DNA from: Thiotrichaceae bacterium
GTDB lineage: Bacteria > Pseudomonadota > Gammaproteobacteria > Thiotrichales > Thiotrichaceae
DNA: 6,154 nucleotides
Direction: 5' to 3'
NCBI GenBank assembly: GCA_027008885.1
Contig: JALVDQ010000004.1
Span: 1-6,154, forward strand
The notes under the pieces were generated by a model that worked only from the letters and a program-made list of their open reading frames with translations, was not told where the DNA came from and ran no database searches. The position numbers were made by a program, and so were the translations under genes. This document shows positions 1-4,806 of the stretch, piece after piece; the first letter of the stretch is position 1, and each line of letters begins with the position of its first letter.

Positions 1-846
1 GATCGTATTATAGAAAAAGATTTTATTCTTTCCTGTGGCTTGTTGCCTGTTCCCTATGGTGTCATTACAACTCAATCTGATATTGCCAAAGCAGTGGAAG
101 CCATCGAGTTTCCCGCCATTCTGAAAACCGCACGTTTTGGCTATGATGGCAAGGGACAGCAGCTTGTAAACAGTCATGCAGAACTGACTGCTGCTTATCA
201 GGCGGTCGGGCAAGTAGCTTGCGTTGTGGAGCAGCGCATTGATCTTGAATGCGAAATTTCTGTGATTCTGGGCAGAAACCAAAATGGAGAAAACCAGGTC
301 TTTCCTGTTGCCGAGAATATTCACAAAGACGGCATACTGTTTCAAACCCGTGTACCTGCCAGGGTAGACAGCAATATTGCCCAGGCTGCACAGGTGGCTG
401 CGAAACGCATGGCAGACAAACTGGAATATGTGGGAATCCTGGCTGTTGAGTTTTTTGTGACAAAACAGGGTGAGTTGCTGGTGAACGAGATGGCGCCACG
501 CACTCATAACAGTGGTCATTACAGCATTGATGCCTGTCTGACATCACAGTTTGAGCAGCAGGTACGCATGGTTTGCGGCTTGCCATTTGGTGATACGCGC
601 CTCTTGAGTCCGGTGGTTATGGTGAATTTACTCGGCGATTTATGGGATTTGCAAGGCACTGATCCGAAAAAAAATCAGCCCGACTGGGAAAAAGTATTAA
701 AAAACCATGTCAGCAAGCTGCATTTATATGGTAAAAAGGAAGCACGGGCAGGAAGGAAGATGGGGCATTTCTGTACTCTTTCAGAAACACTGCAAGAGGC
801 ACAACGAATTGCTGACGATACCTTTGCCCGGTTATCGCTCAGCTAA
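1..846 (+). CDS. purK: N5-carboxyaminoimidazole ribonucleotide synthase PurK, 5'-truncated by window edge
   Basis: ATP-grasp enzyme of de novo purine synthesis. It carboxylates 5-aminoimidazole ribonucleotide with bicarbonate and ATP to give N5-CAIR, the substrate of PurE, in the cytosol. The frame is open from base 1 (DRIIEKDFILSCG...), so the gene starts upstream; 281 residues are visible and roughly 90-100 N-terminal residues should be missing compared with the usual 355-385. Visible-residue landmarks are the ATP-grasp lysine and glycine-rich loop (PAILKT at about 38-43, GYDGKGQ at 47-53), the VGILAVEFFV strand, and the C-terminal signature NEMAPRTHNSGHYSIDA followed by TSQFEQQVR and VCGLPFG. 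These match PurK and not the related PurT or biotin carboxylase. The TTG at 40 is an internal leucine and not the start. The stop lies 10 bp before the next gene. purE is not in the window and would be expected upstream. Identification is firm. Confidence 0.95.
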   Translation, partial: DRIIEKDFILSCGLLPVPYGVITTQSDIAKAVEAIEFPAILKTARFGYDGKGQQLVNSHAELTAAYQAVGQVACVVEQRIDLECEISVILGRNQNGENQVFPVAENIHKDGILFQTRVPARVDSNIAQAAQVAAKRMADKLEYVGILAVEFFVTKQGELLVNEMAPRTHNSGHYSIDACLTSQFEQQVRMVCGLPFGDTRLLSPVVMVNLLGDLWDLQGTDPKKNQPDWEKVLKNHVSKLHLYGKKEARAGRKMGHFCTLSETLQEAQRIADDTFARLSLS

Positions 847-854
847 GGAAGAAG
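845..854 (+). promoter_or_regulatory. Shine-Dalgarno site fixing the SirB-like start
   Basis: AAGGAAGAAG begins on the last two bases of the purK stop codon and places AAGGA 7 bp before the ATG at 857. It supports that start over an in-frame ATG at 707, which would run 140 bases inside purK. Confidence 0.7.
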
Positions 855-856
855 AT

Positions 857-1243
857 ATGGATGGACTAACACAAGAGCTCATTATCCAGAAAGGACATAT
901 GATCATTGCCGGGCTGGTACTGCTGGTCTACATTATTCGTGGGGCGATGATGCTGGCAGGCGCTGCCGCAGTTAATTCAAGATCAATGCTGGCAATATCT
1001 TCACTGTTGACCATTTTGCTTTTTGCCAGCGGCGTATTTATGGCATTTAAAAAACATCTGTCATTTGCCGACGGTTTTGTATTAACCACCCTCATCAGTT
1101 TTTTGCTTTTTGTTATTTTTGGTGTGATTGCACTTAAACACGGGCTGCCGAAGCTGATTGCCAGTGGATTGTGGCTGCTGGGGCTTGTTGCCTTTATTTA
1201 TACCGCATTAATCGCAAGCAAGGTGATTGAACCTTTTTTTTAG
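857..1243 (+). CDS. SirB2-like small integral membrane protein
   Basis: The product is 128 residues and almost entirely hydrophobic. I see four membrane segments at about residues 16-37, 43-64, 73-93 and 99-119, with short polar turns (KKH at 65-67, LKHG at 93-96). An arginine sits in the first helix (R28). The spacing, the GVIALKHG turn after helix 3 and the YTALIASK segment near the C-terminus resemble the SirB2 family (Pfam 'SirB', often labelled invasion gene expression up-regulator). That name comes from Salmonella; the biochemical role of the family is not established and the label should not be read as virulence. The ATG at 857 is chosen because a good ribosome site precedes it. It sits 10 bp after purK and 19 bp before the methyltransferase gene. 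The family call rests on pattern resemblance by eye and is moderate; 'four-helix membrane protein' is certain. Confidence 0.65.
   Translation: MDGLTQELIIQKGHMIIAGLVLLVYIIRGAMMLAGAAAVNSRSMLAISSLLTILLFASGVFMAFKKHLSFADGFVLTTLISFLLFVIFGVIALKHGLPKLIASGLWLLGLVAFIYTALIASKVIEPFF
1220..1241 (+). terminator. Weak terminator/attenuator-like hairpin with T8 at the end of the SirB-like gene
   Basis: AAGGT (1220-1224) can pair with ACCTT (1231-1235) across a 6-base loop, and the 3' arm runs into eight consecutive T (1234-1241) that include the first base of the TAG stop. The stem is only 5 bp, so termination would be partial at best. Because the structure lies inside the coding end, it may simply reflect the Pro-Phe-Phe codons. 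Confidence 0.2.
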
Positions 1244-1248
1244 CCAAT

Positions 1249-1254
1249 AAGAGG
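1249..1254 (+). promoter_or_regulatory. Shine-Dalgarno site of the methyltransferase gene
   Basis: AAGAGG ends 8 bp before the ATG at 1263. This is good spacing and confirms that start. Confidence 0.65.
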
Positions 1255-1262
1255 CTCAATAC

Positions 1263-1853
1263 ATGCCAGATGAAAAACAGCTTGCAAAATACCGTGAGGA
1301 TATAAAATTCTCTGCAACGCTCTGCGGGCAAACACTCCAGTTCAGAAGTACCTGGGGCATTTTCTCACCGCGAGAAATTGACGCAGGCACGCAGCTGTTA
1401 ATGCAATACATTGAAGTCAAGCCTGATGACAACTGCCTTGATTTGGGCTGTGGCTATGGTCCAATCGGTCTGACTCTGGCAAAACTGGCGGCGCGCGGAC
1501 AGACTTTACTGCTTGACAAGGACTTTATGGCGGTTGAATACAGCACTAAAAATGCCAGACTTAACCGGCTGGACAACGCCACAGCAATGCTGAGCAACGG
1601 CTTTCAGCATATTGACAAGAATCTGCGTTTCAATATTGTTGCCTCAAATGTTCCCGCGAAAGTAGGCAAGGAAATGATGTCGCTGATGCTGTATGATGCC
1701 TGGCAACACCTTGAAGATGGCGGAAAAATCTATTTGGTAACGGTTAATGGACTGCGTCAATACATGAAACGTAATCTCAGTGAAATATTTGGCAATTACA
1801 GGAAACTTAAACAAGGTAAAGCGTATACCGTTCACATGGCACAGAAACAATGA
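1263..1853 (+). CDS. Small class I SAM-dependent methyltransferase (RsmC/'MTS'-related)
   Basis: A 196-residue Rossmann-fold methyltransferase. Residues 32-47 (GIFSPREIDAGTQLLM) match the lead-in found in RsmC-like enzymes (G-x-F-S-x-x-x-x-D-x-G-x-x-L-L). Motif I is DLGCGYGPIG at 60-69, which binds S-adenosylmethionine. The acidic end of strand 2 is LLDKDFMAVE (about 83-92), followed by the NARLN helix. Motif IV is SNVPAK at 128-133 where RsmC-type base N-methyltransferases have NPPF, so the second proline and the aromatic residue are both replaced. The C-terminal part (LEDGGKIYLVTVNGLRQYMKRNL, then FGNYRKLKQGKAYTVHMA) matches the RsmC-like fold end. The RsmC N-terminal half is absent, making this a stand-alone catalytic domain. 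The substrate is probably RNA or another heteroatom acceptor but cannot be set from sequence. Its TGA overlaps the next gene's ATG. The superfamily is firm; specificity is unknown. Confidence 0.88.
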   Translation: MPDEKQLAKYREDIKFSATLCGQTLQFRSTWGIFSPREIDAGTQLLMQYIEVKPDDNCLDLGCGYGPIGLTLAKLAARGQTLLLDKDFMAVEYSTKNARLNRLDNATAMLSNGFQHIDKNLRFNIVASNVPAKVGKEMMSLMLYDAWQHLEDGGKIYLVTVNGLRQYMKRNLSEIFGNYRKLKQGKAYTVHMAQKQ

Positions 1854-2329
1854 TGGATGAAGATGATAAACTGACCTTTTTCTACAGTGGTAATCCTGAA
1901 GAAGAGGTTTTCAAGTTAATAGAAAAGGCACTTGAGCAGAGAGAACATTATCTGGTTGAGTTTTATAATGAATTTTTGATTGATGTTTATATGCTGCTGG
2001 ACAAGCGCAAATCCAGGCATGTCGCAATTGACTGGGATAACACCATCAGCGCCGACAAAACATTCTTTAAATCTTTGATATTTCAATTACAGGATGCCGG
2101 TTTCAAACCGTTCGTCTGCACCCTGCGCGCCCCTGACAAGGAAAATATAGAAGAAATTTGCAAAATCCTTGAAAAAGCCAATATTCCAATTTATCTCACT
2201 AATGGCAAGCCCAAACGGAAGTATATGAAATCACTGGGGGTTAAAGTACATCTCTGGATTGATGACTTCTATCCGGGCATCTGTGGTGATTCCTGCAAGA
2301 TTCTGGCAAGAAACAATATAAAAGACTAG
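1850..2329 (+). CDS. HAD-superfamily phosphatase-like protein
   Basis: A 159-residue protein with all four HAD landmarks. Motif I is DWDNT at 61-65 (D61 the expected aspartyl nucleophile, D63 the acid/base), preceded by the hydrophobic strand HVAI. Motif II is T91 in FVCTLRA. Motif III is a lysine in the KPKRK cluster (K120-K124). Motif IV is the acidic pair D138-D139 in WIDDFYPG. Residues 1-55 are charged and probably helical, an extra N-terminal region. There is no large cap insertion between motifs I and II, so this is a minimal HAD. The likely activity is Mg-dependent phosphoryl hydrolysis; the substrate is unknown. The start overlaps the methyltransferase stop (ATGA at 1850-1853) and has no clear ribosome site, which suggests translational coupling; a second in-frame ATG at 1853 is equally possible. 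It lies 13 bp before a kinase-like gene. The fold is confident; the role is not. Confidence 0.82.
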   Translation: MMDEDDKLTFFYSGNPEEEVFKLIEKALEQREHYLVEFYNEFLIDVYMLLDKRKSRHVAIDWDNTISADKTFFKSLIFQLQDAGFKPFVCTLRAPDKENIEEICKILEKANIPIYLTNGKPKRKYMKSLGVKVHLWIDDFYPGICGDSCKILARNNIKD

Positions 2330-2342
2330 CGGTTACCTGAAA

Positions 2343-2915
2343 ATGAATAAACACATACTGGATAAATTTATAGCTGGTGAGTACCAACAGATTTTTTGCG
2401 AAAAATGCGCAATGACCTTTCTTACCAACGTCTATGAGTATGATGATACACACGTCCTGCTGGAGAAGCGCTCACTGGGGCTTGAATATTATTGTGGCGC
2501 GATCCATCAAAAAAAGCTCACCAAAGTACCTGAAATAGAACGGGTCGGCATTCTTGACGAGGACGATAATATCGTTGCAGCACCCAGTCAGGAGGAAATT
2601 TATTCCGGCGAAGAAACCGACCTGCGTTTTATTTATATTATGGAAAAACTTGAGCATCTTGAAGAAGATGATATTGAGTATTTTAACCGTTGCGTCAAAG
2701 ACCTCGAATGGCAAAATGACGCTGACCGTAAAAAGATTTTTGATGGCGTTGCAAAACGCTATAACCCGGAACTGGCTCAGGACATAATCAAGCTCTACGA
2801 ATTTTATCTGGAACATGAAAATGTACTGGCATGGGATCTGCACGGTGATAACCTGATGCGGCGACCTGAAAGCGGTGAAATTGTCATTCTTGATCCATAT
2901 ACGCGCAAAGCCTAA
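2343..2915 (+). CDS. Very small kinase-fold-like protein of unknown function
   Basis: A 190-residue acidic protein without a family name I can give. Near the C-terminus, WDLHGDNLM (164-172) reproduces the spacing of the protein-kinase/aminoglycoside-phosphotransferase catalytic loop: D165 in the place of the catalytic Asp and N170 five residues later, as in HRDLKPEN. It is followed by IVILDPY (180-186), where D184 would be the metal-binding Asp of the DFG motif, here D-P. FIYIMEKLEHL (96-106) resembles a kinase hinge. A convincing N-lobe ATP-anchoring lysine is not obvious; K42 in LLEKRS is one candidate. The chain stops six residues after D184, so the usual C-lobe helices after the activation segment are absent. 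No clear ribosome site precedes the ATG; with the 13-bp gap to the HAD gene this suggests joint expression. The reading frame is real (conserved motifs, intact, operon-placed). The kinase assignment is inferred from motifs only. Confidence 0.6.
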   Translation: MNKHILDKFIAGEYQQIFCEKCAMTFLTNVYEYDDTHVLLEKRSLGLEYYCGAIHQKKLTKVPEIERVGILDEDDNIVAAPSQEEIYSGEETDLRFIYIMEKLEHLEEDDIEYFNRCVKDLEWQNDADRKKIFDGVAKRYNPELAQDIIKLYEFYLEHENVLAWDLHGDNLMRRPESGEIVILDPYTRKA

Positions 2916-3003
2916 AAAGCCCAAACCTGCAAAACTGCCATCATTCTGCCCCGGAAGCAGAATTAAAACGAAATTTTCAGAATTGTTATAAGGCGAGCTT
3001 TAA

Positions 3004-3032
3004 TTTCCAAAAATTGCTAAGGCTTGTATACT
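3004..3032 (+). promoter_or_regulatory. Candidate sigma-70 promoter for the bolA-tusA-CDF run
   Basis: The -10 element TATACT (3027-3032) differs from TATAAT at one position. It is preceded after a 17-bp spacer by TTTCCA (3004-3009), a 4-of-6 match to TTGACA. Transcription would begin near 3039, about 25 bases before the BolA-like start. No operator repeat was recognised around it. Confidence 0.5.
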
Positions 3033-3051
3033 CTGCCTCTTGATTTGCAAT

Positions 3052-3056
3052 GAGAG
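3052..3056 (+). promoter_or_regulatory. Shine-Dalgarno site fixing the BolA-like start
   Basis: GAGAG lies 7 bp before the ATG at 3064. It argues against the longer in-frame TTG at 3040, which would begin right at the predicted transcription start and has no ribosome site. Confidence 0.6.
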
Positions 3057-3063
3057 TAGCCCT

Positions 3064-3297
3064 ATGAGCATAAGCAATGAAGATGTCGTAAAATTAATTC
3101 AGGAGGCTTTTCCTGATGCTGAAGTCAGCGTTGAGGGTGATGGCTATAAATATGAAGCAAGCGTTGTGAGTTCTGCCTTTGATGGCTTAAATACACTAAA
3201 ACGTCATCAGGCTGTTTATGCTGCGCTGGATTCTGCGATCACCTCGGGTGATCTTCATGCCCTGACGATTCATGCGAAAACACCAGACGAGGTCTAG
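3064..3297 (+). CDS. BolA-family protein, IbaG-like
   Basis: A 77-residue cytosolic protein of the BolA fold. It follows the IbaG (YrbA) pattern: V-S-V-E-G-D-G at 21-27, F39-D-G-L then KRHQAVY at 46-52 (class II KH-like helix-turn region), and LHALTIHAKTP at 64-74, whose H65 is the conserved C-terminal histidine that coordinates [2Fe-2S] clusters together with monothiol glutaredoxins. The histidine usual after the GDG turn in IbaG is replaced here by K29 (GDGYKYEA), and the chain ends at TPDEV, a few residues short of typical IbaG. Family members act in iron-sulfur trafficking and stress or acid response; the E. coli gene sits in another context. Here it heads a run with a TusA-like gene 5 bp downstream, which hints at sulfur or Fe-S handling. 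The family is firm; use of the symbol ibaG is not justified by context alone. Confidence 0.87.
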   Translation: MSISNEDVVKLIQEAFPDAEVSVEGDGYKYEASVVSSAFDGLNTLKRHQAVYAALDSAITSGDLHALTIHAKTPDEV

Positions 3298-3302
3298 CAA
3301 CA

Positions 3303-3557
3303 ATGAGCAAGATGGTTACACATCAACTGGATGCCCGCCGTCTGCTTTGCCCCTTGCCCGTGATTCGCGTACAGCAGCTAATTGAAAAACTCGGAAAATC
3401 AGCCGTTGGCGACAGAATCAAATCAATTTGTAGCGACCCGGGAGCACTTTATGATATTCCCGCCTGGGCAAAGGTACATGGTCACAAGCTCATTGAAACC
3501 AATGAGATCGACAATGAGTACATCATCGTTATTGAAATAGGTGACAGTGATGACTGA
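3303..3557 (+). CDS. TusA/SirA/YeeD-family sulfur carrier protein
   Basis: An 84-residue protein of the TusA family, small cytosolic carriers that hold a persulfide on one cysteine and pass sulfur on, for example to tRNA thiolation, molybdenum cofactor enzymes or dissimilatory sulfur oxidation. The signature LDARRLLCPLPVIR (9-22) contains the reactive C16 in the CPxP motif; the family's usual glycine after the first Arg is R13 here. The second block, SDPGALYDIPAWAKVHGH (44-61), matches the family's C-terminal half. An extra cysteine, C43, precedes it. An ACGAGG stretch (3287-3292) provides a ribosome site 10 bp before the ATG. The gene overlaps the following CDF gene by 8 bp, implying coupled translation. 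Whether this is the tRNA-modifying TusA or a paralogue tied to metal or sulfur metabolism cannot be decided; the missing tus/dsr neighbours favour a paralogue. Confidence 0.9.
   Translation: MSKMVTHQLDARRLLCPLPVIRVQQLIEKLGKSAVGDRIKSICSDPGALYDIPAWAKVHGHKLIETNEIDNEYIIVIEIGDSDD
3539..3544 (+). promoter_or_regulatory. Shine-Dalgarno site fixing the CDF start
   Basis: AGGTGA lies 5 bp before the ATG at 3550, inside the end of the TusA-like gene. It overlaps the alternative GTG at 3541, which therefore cannot use it, so the ATG is preferred. Confidence 0.6.
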
Positions 3558-4788
3558 AACACACGAGACAAACAACGGTAAGCCCCAAAGCAAAATTGAA
3601 ATAGCCGTTAATCCACCTGCATACAGCCCGCTTGAAACGCCGCAGAATACCCACTCAGAAAAAAACCGGCTACGCTATCAGGCAACCCGCAAGGTGACAT
3701 TAATTGGCATGTTGGTGAATATTTTCCTCTCCGCTGCCCAGCTTATTGGTGGTGTATTAGTGCATTCACAGGCGTTGATAGCCGATGGCATCCACACATT
3801 ATCTGATCTTGCCAGCGATATTGTGGTACTGATTGCTGCCAAGGTAGCCAGTCAGGAAGCCGACGATGATCACCCTTACGGTCATGGACGCTTTGAAACC
3901 ATCGCCACAGTGGTACTCGGTCTTGCCCTGGCTGGCGTTGCCGTAGGTATTGCCATGAATGCCTATGGACGTATTAGCCACCCTGAAAGGCTGTTACAGC
4001 CACAACCACTGGCGTTACTGTTTGCTGCACTGGCGATTGTCAGCAAAGAAGCACTGTACCAATACACCATGGTTATAGCTAAAAAAATAAATTCAAAAAT
4101 GTTACAGGCAAATGCCTGGCATCACCGTTCAGATGCGATCTCCTCCATTATGGTGGCGCTGGGCGTGGCTGGTAGCGTATTTCTGAAAATCCCCTGGCTG
4201 GATGCGGCAGCAGCCATTGTGGTTGCCATTATGATTTTTTACATGGGGGTACGCCTGATTCTGGATAGCGCGATGGAGCTGGTGGATACCGCGCTGGAAC
4301 CTGAAAAAATGGCTGAAATACGCGACTACATCAGCAATATCGAGGGAGTCGAAGAAACCCACATGCTGCGCACCCGCAAAATGGGAAATAACGTGCTGGC
4401 TGACGTGCACATCCAGGTTAATTCGTATCTAAGTGTTTCAGAAGGTCACTATATCGCCGAAAATGTCATTCAGAAATTGCGTAAAAAATTCCCTGAAATG
4501 CACGACATAACTGTACATATCGACCCGGAGGATGATGAAAAATGCAGCCCTTCGGCACAGCTACCCAGCCGCAGTGAGGTGTTGCGACAAATTTATCCTG
4601 AAATTCAAAAAAACGGGCTGGATCAAGATATTCGCAATATTGTCTTGCATTATGTTAACGGCAAGATTGAAATAGAGATCTTCGTAAAACATCCGCATGA
4701 TCAGCAGCAACTTGAGCAGTTGATAGAATCTTGCAAGGGCTGCAAGGATATTCACTCAATCAGCGTTCATCAGCAACTTGTTCCATAA
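3550..4788 (+). CDS. Cation diffusion facilitator (CDF) transporter, YiiP/FieF-like zinc type, with C-terminal extension
   Basis: A 412-residue inner-membrane proton-coupled divalent metal exporter. After a polar 45-residue N-terminal tail, membrane helices lie at about 49-71, 75-98, 117-139, 153-176, 197-212 and 217-238. The metal ligands line up with E. coli YiiP. Transport site A is H82-x3-D86 (ADGIHTLSD) and H191-x3-D195 (WHHRSD); H in the first position is typical of zinc-type CDFs, while YiiP has D. Site B is D105, H108, H112 (DDDHPYGHG). Cytoplasmic site C is H271, H287, H300, H323 and D325 (THMLRTR, ADVHI, GHYIAE, VHIDPED). About 85 residues follow the usual end (333-412), forming a second compact domain with VNGKIEIEIFVKH and a CKGC motif at 395-398. 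The gene overlaps the TusA-like gene by 8 bp. Zn2+ (possibly Cd, Co or Fe) export is the likely role. Confidence 0.92.
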   Translation: MTETHETNNGKPQSKIEIAVNPPAYSPLETPQNTHSEKNRLRYQATRKVTLIGMLVNIFLSAAQLIGGVLVHSQALIADGIHTLSDLASDIVVLIAAKVASQEADDDHPYGHGRFETIATVVLGLALAGVAVGIAMNAYGRISHPERLLQPQPLALLFAALAIVSKEALYQYTMVIAKKINSKMLQANAWHHRSDAISSIMVALGVAGSVFLKIPWLDAAAAIVVAIMIFYMGVRLILDSAMELVDTALEPEKMAEIRDYISNIEGVEETHMLRTRKMGNNVLADVHIQVNSYLSVSEGHYIAENVIQKLRKKFPEMHDITVHIDPEDDEKCSPSAQLPSRSEVLRQIYPEIQKNGLDQDIRNIVLHYVNGKIEIEIFVKHPHDQQQLEQLIESCKGCKDIHSISVHQQLVP

Positions 4789-4806
4789 AACATAAAGTAG
4801 AAAAAA

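Larger units (their letters stand above)
2916..3063 (+). other. Intergenic gap between the two gene runs
   Basis: A 148-bp stretch with no reading frame I would support. It contains a perfect 7-bp inverted repeat, ATTCTGC (2943-2949) and GCAGAAT (2957-2963), with a 7-base loop but no U-tract on either strand, so it is at best a weak terminator or mRNA-end stabiliser for run 1. The A+T-rich second half holds the candidate promoter for run 2. Confidence 0.6.

Noticed and set aside
65..586. Long open frame on the - strand inside purK
   Set aside because: It is antisense to well-conserved PurK codons; the translation is rich in Cys, Pro and Gln without any domain pattern. It is a shadow frame.
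707..856. Upstream extension of the SirB-like protein to an ATG at 707
   Set aside because: It lies inside purK in another frame, its translation is non-family-like and strongly basic, and a good ribosome site points to the ATG at 857.
1263..2915. Methyltransferase-HAD-kinase as a Hen1/Pnkp-type RNA repair cassette
   Set aside because: The superficial mix of activities is similar, but the kinase-like protein has no P-loop, no RNA ligase is present, and the methyltransferase lacks Hen1 features. Nothing in the sequence supports it beyond the general roles.
2472..2924. 150-residue - strand open frame over the kinase-like gene
   Set aside because: Phe/Ile-rich antisense of an A+T-rich coding region. 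The + strand frame carries recognisable motifs and operon spacing.
2943..2963. Hairpin ATTCTGC/GCAGAAT as a rho-independent terminator
   Set aside because: The stem is perfect, but no U-tract follows on either strand and the stem is only 7 bp with moderate G+C. Kept only as a note in the gap entry.
3040..3063. TTG at 3040 as start of the BolA-like protein
   Set aside because: It falls at the predicted transcription start, has no ribosome site, and adds residues absent from the family.
3541..3549. GTG at 3541 as start of the CDF protein
   Set aside because: It overlaps the ribosome site that serves the ATG at 3550.
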